64,000 bases of DNA from Sternotherus odoratus (taxonomy: Eukaryota; Chordata; Testudines; Kinosternidae), in assembly GCA_032164245.1 (NCBI GenBank), contig JAVMKO010000005.1, positions 47,074,193-47,138,192 on the forward strand. Direction: 5' to 3'. The notes under the pieces were generated by a model. The model ran no database searches. It was not told the origin of the DNA and worked only from the letters and a program-made list of their open reading frames with translations. Of this stretch, positions 58,975 to 64,000 are shown one piece after another (positions within the stretch are counted from its first letter, which is position 1; each line of letters opens with the position of its first letter). A program made the translations under genes and the position numbers.

Positions 58975-59588
58975 TGTGGCAAATTACTGACACTATATTG
59001 ATGGGTCCTGCGCTTTCTCTTCTTGTGAGGGATTCAGGGAGCCTATTTCTTGCCCCTGAACAGGGTGTTAACTGCCCCACTAGTATCCTAGAGGGGAGAA
59101 GTGGAGAGGGAGGGACCCGGGCCCGCCCTCTACTCTGGGTCCCAGCCCAGGGGCCCTGAGGATAGTGGTAAACCACTTGGATTAGCTATTCCTTCCCCTG
59201 GGCTACTTCCCTCTCCTACCCTTCAGCTTGTGCGGGTTTCCTGCCCTCTCTCTGCACAAGCCAGGTGTTCCTTCACCTAGGGTCTGGGTCTTTCTTAGCT
59301 CACCGCAGCACTTCTCCAAACGCTCTCCGCTCCAACTCCTCCAAACGGCTGTTCGCTCCATCGCCTCCCAAATGGCTCTCCGCTCCACCGCCTCCCAAAC
59401 TCCTTCCAAACTCCCTCCCCTGTCTGCCTGAAGCAGGGGTTTTTATTAAGGCCTTAATTGACAGCAGATGCTCCAATTAACCTGCTGCCTGCTCCATAGT
59501 CTACAGGGAACCATGCCCTAATGAGCCTTGAGTTAATATATCTTCCCTCAAGCACTCTGCCACAGCTCCCTGACCCTCCTCTATCACA
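58975..59588 (-). repeat. 5' LTR of the gypsy element (614 bp)
   Basis: Same ends as the 3' LTR, with only three to four 26-bp units at 59315-59400 and a 10-bp extra stretch near 59093. Low divergence from its partner suggests a fairly recent insertion; no age is calculated here. Confidence 0.95.
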
Positions 59589-59815
59589 TAGGCCACATGC
59601 CACTGTAACAGTCCCACTGTACCATCTTCTCCACAAACCTATCAAGCGCAGTCTTGAAACCAGTTAGGTTTTTTGCCCCCACTGCTCCCCTTGGAAGGCT
59701 GTTCCACAATTTCATTCCTCTGATGGTTAGAAACCTTCATCTAACTTTGAGCCTAAACTTGTTGATCGCCAGTGTATAGCCATTTGTTCTTGTGTGCATG
59801 TTGACACAACTTAAA
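59589..59815 (-). mobile_element. CR1, right part of the copy split by the gypsy element
   Basis: ccacatgccactgtaacagt ... aaccagttaggttttttgcc ... ctgatggttagaaaccttca is the reverse of a CR1 3' section that continues from 53939-54103. Confidence 0.75.
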
Positions 59816-59822
59816 TAAAGCA

Positions 59823-60095
59823 ACGAATCATAGAATATTAGGGTTGGAGAGGAGGTCATCTAGTCCAATCCCCTGCTCAAAGCAGGACCAGCACTAACCA
59901 AATCATCCCAACCAAGGCTTAGTCAAACTGGGATTTAAAAACCTCTAAGGATGGAGATTACACACATTCTTCAGTAACCGATTCCAGTGCTTCACCACCC
60001 TGCTAGTGAAATAGTGTTTCCTAATATCCAACCTAGACCTCCCCCACTACAACTTGCTCCTTGTTCTTGTCCTCTCCCTCACTGGTATCCTCTTA
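59823..60095 (-). mobile_element. CR1 LINE 3' end
   Basis: aatcatagaatattagggtt is the CR1 3' terminus in reverse, followed by tcatctagtccaatcccctg, aaaacctctaaggatggaga and ccagtgcttcaccaccctgc. A different copy from the one just to its left. Confidence 0.88.
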
Positions 60096-60526
60096 GGGAT
60101 AAGAAGAACAGCCTGTTGCAGCTAGCTGGTGGGGGCTTGGAACCAGAGTGGACCGGCAGTCCCCCATCAGCTCCCCTCATCCCTAATTTCCCCGTGCAGC
60201 AGCTGCCAAGCAGGCTATCAATTGCCAGCAGTTCAGCTGTCCCTCCTCCCACTATCATGTGCTGCTTCTGTCCTCTGCCTTGGAGCTGCTCCGAGACTCC
60301 TGCTTGTTGTGAGGGGGGGAGGAAAAAGGGGGCTAATGTCAGGGTGTTCTCCTCCCACCTGTTCCTGCACCCCGCTTACCCCATTTTCAATAGAGCAGGG
60401 AAAAAGACACACGACAGGGCCCAGGATGGAGGGAGCCTGCTGGCAGCAGCTGGTCTCAGCAAGCTGATCTAATTAACAAGCAGTGCACTTAAGGGTAAGG
60501 TCAACATACTGAAAGGGGAAATGCGC

Positions 60527-60580
<54 letters not shown>

Positions 60581-62627
60581 GTGTGTCTCTGTCTGCCCTC
60601 CCACCATTCCTGCTGCCTTGTAGAATGTGAGAGTTAATCCTTGAGGGTTCCGCCAATTGCTAGTTCATCATTTAGCATTAAGTCATTCCCTGGAAAATAT
60701 CCCACCCTCTGACTTCTTCACCTCATTATTAAATTATTTAAAACGTATACTATGTGTATGTATGTGTATATATACACATCTATATAGACACACACGCACA
60801 TACATATAGATAGATATATATAGTCCTTTGTCTGGTGAAAAAAATTTCCCTGGAACCTAACCCCCTCATTTACATTAATTCTTATGGGGAAATTGGATTC
60901 ATTTAACATTGTTTCACTTAAAGTTGCTTTTTTCAGGAACATAACTACAACGTTAAGTGAGGAGTTACTGTATTACAATTCAACACCCAGGCACAAACTC
61001 ACCACTCCCACTACACCACTGAAATGGATCACAGGGCTCCTTTAGCATCACTCTTCTCCACCATCCCTGCAGACAGACGTTCGAGAGAAAACATGACACT
61101 TTCCCTTCAGCACAGGATTTGGAGGAACACTGCCACTGTTTACTTTTATGGTAGCTCCTAGAGGTCTAAATCGGGATTGGAGCCCTATTGTGCTGTTCAA
61201 AAACAAAAACAGACCGGGTCCCTGAAGAGGTATCTTACAGCTGTTAGGCATGGTGCCACGAAGGGGTAAGAAATCTGCTTTGCAGCTGTAAAGCCGTAGA
61301 AGCATTTTAGTCACCAGCCCTATCCTTCCAGTTCTTATTCAGCCTGATTCAAGTCAGAGTTACTGGATATTGAACATTCCCCAGAATTCTGCACACAAGG
61401 GTTGCATGTATTAAGTCCAAATGTTTAGCATAAGTAAAGGCCCTTCCACCCAACACAGAATGCCCATCTCGCTCACCAGTCATCAGAAATTCCCACCCAA
61501 TTTGCCTCTGTTCCTATCACATACTGGCAACGGTGCTACTGAGGGCAAACAATGCAAAACTGTTTCCTCTCTAAGCCATTCTGCATTGCTGAGAACCACT
61601 TATAGTGCACCTTTTCATTCTTATTGGCTCAATTCAAATCCAACCCTCTTCCTCCCAAGCTGCTCCCAGTCCCTGACCTCGTATTTTGACATGAGAACAT
61701 TTAAACCTGGAATTCTGAGTAGCCTTATGTTAGCCCCCTAATCAAACCAGAGTGTCAGCACAGAGTCAAAAGACTCCAAACTCACCTCAAGTCAGTCTGA
61801 AGAAGGGGAACTGCTCCTTGGATTTTGCGTTCTCAAAATCACAAACAATTTTCTCTGTTAAATTAAATCAGAGAAACAAAGATTTAAAGGGTATTTCTGT
61901 CTTCCTATCCTGAAGTCAGTGCTCAGCAGTGTTTGTAAATATTTGCTTAGCAGGAGCACTTTCGCTCTCCAGAACCCAGGTAATGATTACATTACAGTAA
62001 CTGAGTTATAAAGACAGAATGAGGCAATGAAAAGTCTTGCTGGCACCGAACAGGCTTCCCAGGCAGTGAAGTACAGTTGCACTTCAGTGGACAGGATTGT
62101 GAAACAGAGTGAGAACAGACAGAGGAGGAGCTGAGAAATGACAAACACTGAAGAAACAAGGGACCCGGGGATCCCAGGGAAAATACAAAGAACAAAGGGG
62201 CAGTAGGGGAGGAGGAATGTGGTGTGAGCTGGGAGGCTGGCAAAGAAACTGGGAAGAGCTAAGAAATGTAATGGAATTTTTCACATTTTGTCCATTATAT
62301 ACAGTGCTACCTTTAACATGGTCTGTAAATCAATCTTCAAGGCTCCACTCTTTTTATTCCGGCTTCACCTAATTCAGTTCAATAGGCTTTCTTGGAATGA
62401 CAAGCTATACACATGTTGGTGATGTGTAAGAAAGAGTCAGACCCATATGATAAATATCAGGGCAGGTGCAACCAACCCAGATCAGGTTACACCCCTTCTC
62501 CACCTGACTACCAGTTCAGTTTTCAAACAGATAAAGATAAGAGGCTGCATTGTGAAGCTAATTTAAGATCAGGCAATTTCTGTGTATAATAAAGGGGTGA
62601 CCAAGGAGAAAGCACTCAGAGGCTGGC
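60096..62627. other. No recognised gene; (CT)n(CA)n at 60528-60578 and an isolated transposon end near 60972
   Basis: The compound microsatellite is at 60528-60578. The stretch 60835-60972 ends 'cgttaagtgaggagttactg' followed by TA, which looks like the end of a pogo/Tigger-type element; the other end was not found. The 161-residue frame at 59987-60472 begins inside CR1 and has no domain. Confidence 0.4.
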
Positions 62628-62810
62628 TGTGTCTACACTACGGCCTATATAGGGATAAATTACCGGTATCTGTCAGGGGTGTGAAAAAGCCATCCCATGA
62701 GCAACAAAAGTTACACCGACTTAAGTGATGGGGTGGACTGCGCTATGTTAGGAGGAGAGCTCCTCCTGCTGACATAGCTACCACTGCTTGTGGTGGCTGG
62801 AGTAATTAAG
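62628..62810. mobile_element. Truncated tgtctacact-type MITE
   Basis: Starts ggctgtgtctacactacggc. The interior gttacaccgacttaagtg and the inverted pair aggaggagagct/agctcctcctgct are typical of such elements. The right end is lost where the next element begins. Confidence 0.55.
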
Positions 62811-64000
62811 ACCTTGTTTTCACTATAGAGTTTTGTCCACAAAAAGCAACTTTTGTCGACAAAACAGTAAATGCATACACACCGCGAGGCAACTTTTGGT
62901 GGCAAATATGCCCTGTTTTGGTGACAAAAAAACCACCCCAACGAGAGACAAGGCGTTTTGCGCAGAATTTCTGTTTCCAAAGTACCAGAGTAGACACCAT
63001 GCTTGATTTTATCGTTTTAATTGGCCTCCATATGTCCCACAATGCCCATCCTGATCATTCTGGTCAGCAGTTTGAACTCCGCTGCCCTGTAGCCAGATAA
63101 ACAACCATCCACCCCTCCCCCTTAGAAGCCCCAGGAAATTTTAAAATTTCATTTCCTATTGGCTCATCACATCTTCCTAGGTGACCATGGCAGGTTATCG
63201 CAGCAAATGCTCTTCCACTAAGGAGTGCTGGAGCTGCTCAGTAGTTGGGGAGAGAAGTCTGTGCAGTCCCTATGGGCAGATTTCTCGAGGCTTGAGCGAA
63301 AAGGGCCATGATCGGGACATGCAGCAGTGCAGAGTGAAGATAAAGGAGCTGAGGGAGGCATGCCATAAGGCAAGGGTGGCAAAACGTCGCTCTGGTGCTG
63401 CACCTAAGAGCTGCTGGTTCTATAAGGAGCTGGATGCTATCTTGGTGGCAACCCTTTCTTCCAACACAAAGAGCCCGTGGATACTTCAGCTGGCCTGGAA
63501 GCGGCAGAAAAAGGACCTAACCCAGAGCACAAAGCCATTGATGAAGAGGCGGAGTTAGACAATGGCAGGGTCACCTAGTGGGGCTGGCAGCCAAGAACCG
63601 TTCAGCACTCTGGAGGTGTCTAGCTAGTTTCTGCAGTTGCTCTCCAGCGAGCAAGAAACAGTAAAGGAGACATCTGGTAAATGGCTGTGGTTTGTGTAGT
63701 GGGGAGGTGGGTTCAGGGTACAGAAATGTGGAAGGCTGGCTGTGTTTCTGTGTGCTGGACATTTCTCTGTGTAGCTAATCAGTACAGCAGAACAGGGTGT
63801 TGATGCACAATGAGATCTCACGGGAATCCTCCAGAGATCTCTCCAGGAAAGTTTCCTGGAGGTACTCGCCAATTCTGTCACAGGTTCCTTGGCAGAGCTG
63901 CTTTGTTCCTTCCCTCATTGTAGGAAACTTTCCCGTGCCATTCCACAATCACTTGTGCAAGGACCAAAGTAGCACATAGGCGAGTAGCATAGGGACCAGG
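62811..64000 (+). mobile_element. DNA transposon carrying a Myb/SANT-like gene, cut by the window edge
   Basis: The left end gaccttgttttcactataga is followed by agttttgtccacaaaaagca and acttttgtcgacaaaacagt, inverted gtcgacaaaa blocks as in 24356-24646. The gene fragment at 63181 lies inside. The right end is outside the window. Confidence 0.55.
63181..63558 (+). pseudogene. Myb/SANT-like DNA-binding protein fragment (Harbinger-type)
   Basis: The frame includes GQISRGLSEKGHDRDMQQCR, VKIKELREACHKARVAKRRS and GAAPKSCWFYKELDAILVAT (adjacent blocks). This is the C-terminal two thirds of the Myb/SANT-like domain found in Harbinger-associated proteins that are highly multiplied in turtle genomes. 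The N-terminal helix (the Trp-rich part) is out of frame or decayed in the first 30 residues, and no long continuation follows the stop at 63556. Most likely a decayed copy. In the intact family the protein binds transposon DNA. Confidence 0.75.

Larger units (their letters stand above)
54104..59588 (-). mobile_element. Ty3/gypsy LTR retrotransposon, Gmr1-like gene order
   Basis: A 5.5-kb element with two LTRs (58975-59588 is the 5' LTR, 54104-54787 the 3' LTR). Coding is on the minus strand in the order gag, protease, integrase, RT, RNase H. Right after the 5' LTR the minus strand reads catggtgtgagaggtgggat, a candidate primer binding site starting TGG. A purine tract aagcaagggggagggatata lies just before the 3' LTR. 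Several stops and frameshifts make it defective. No flanking 5-bp duplication could be recognised (actgg on the left, taggc on the right). It interrupts a CR1 copy. Confidence 0.93.

Noticed and set aside
55649..59159. Plus-strand frames across the gypsy element
   Set aside because: All are antisense shadows of gag, protease, integrase and RT on the minus strand.
12101..64000. Exons of a neighbouring gene such as CAMK2G, expected upstream from human gene order
   Set aside because: No frame resembling the kinase or association domain of that family was seen on either strand.

Overview
The window is vertebrate nuclear DNA, most likely from a turtle or another non-avian sauropsid. The genes are split by GT-AG introns. 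The repeats are CR1 LINEs, Penelope-like elements (PLEs), hAT and Harbinger-like short transposons, a Ty3/gypsy element, retroviral-type solo LTRs and a few MIR relics. There is no sign of operons, ribosome binding sites or CRISPR. The species call is inference from this repeat mix.

Only one host gene is supported. It is NDST2 (heparan sulfate N-deacetylase/N-sulfotransferase 2) on the minus strand. Three consecutive coding exons lie at 11989-10997, 1934-1847 and 1433-1279. They join with matching phases and encode the first 412 residues: signal anchor and N-terminal deacetylase region. The remaining exons lie left of base 1. Everything right of about 12100 is upstream of the NDST2 start, so it is the first intron and/or intergenic DNA. 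I found no second host gene and no convincing promoter there.

Layout. 1-12100: NDST2 exons with a 9.1-kb intron holding small transposons and a C-rich 1.25-kb element. 12100-22600: CR1 reverse transcriptase, a G-rich hAT copy and an AGCGCT-rich MITE with a 52-bp minisatellite. 22600-32120: PLE fragments, two foldback PLE insertions, several small DNA transposons with visible target-site duplications (TSDs), a CR1 split by a hAT, and a 502-bp solo retroviral LTR. 37170-44360: a cluster of GC-rich elements, including a three-layer nest (PLE, then hAT, then Harbinger-like) whose order can be read from TSDs. 45870-51310: two CR1 copies, one split by a PLE carrying a GIY-YIG-like domain. 52840-53500: a solo LTR with a 5-bp TSD. 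54104-59588: a nearly full-length 5.5-kb Ty3/gypsy element. 62600-64000: small transposons and a Myb/SANT-like transposon gene fragment cut by the window edge.

The most interesting system is the gypsy element. On its coding strand the order is gag, protease, integrase, reverse transcriptase, RNase H, which is the copia-like order known from the Gmr1 group, and its gag carries a stretch resembling the vertebrate SCAN domain. The second is a recurring foldback form of PLE insertion (four cases), each centred on a short hairpin that resembles a hammerhead ribozyme core.
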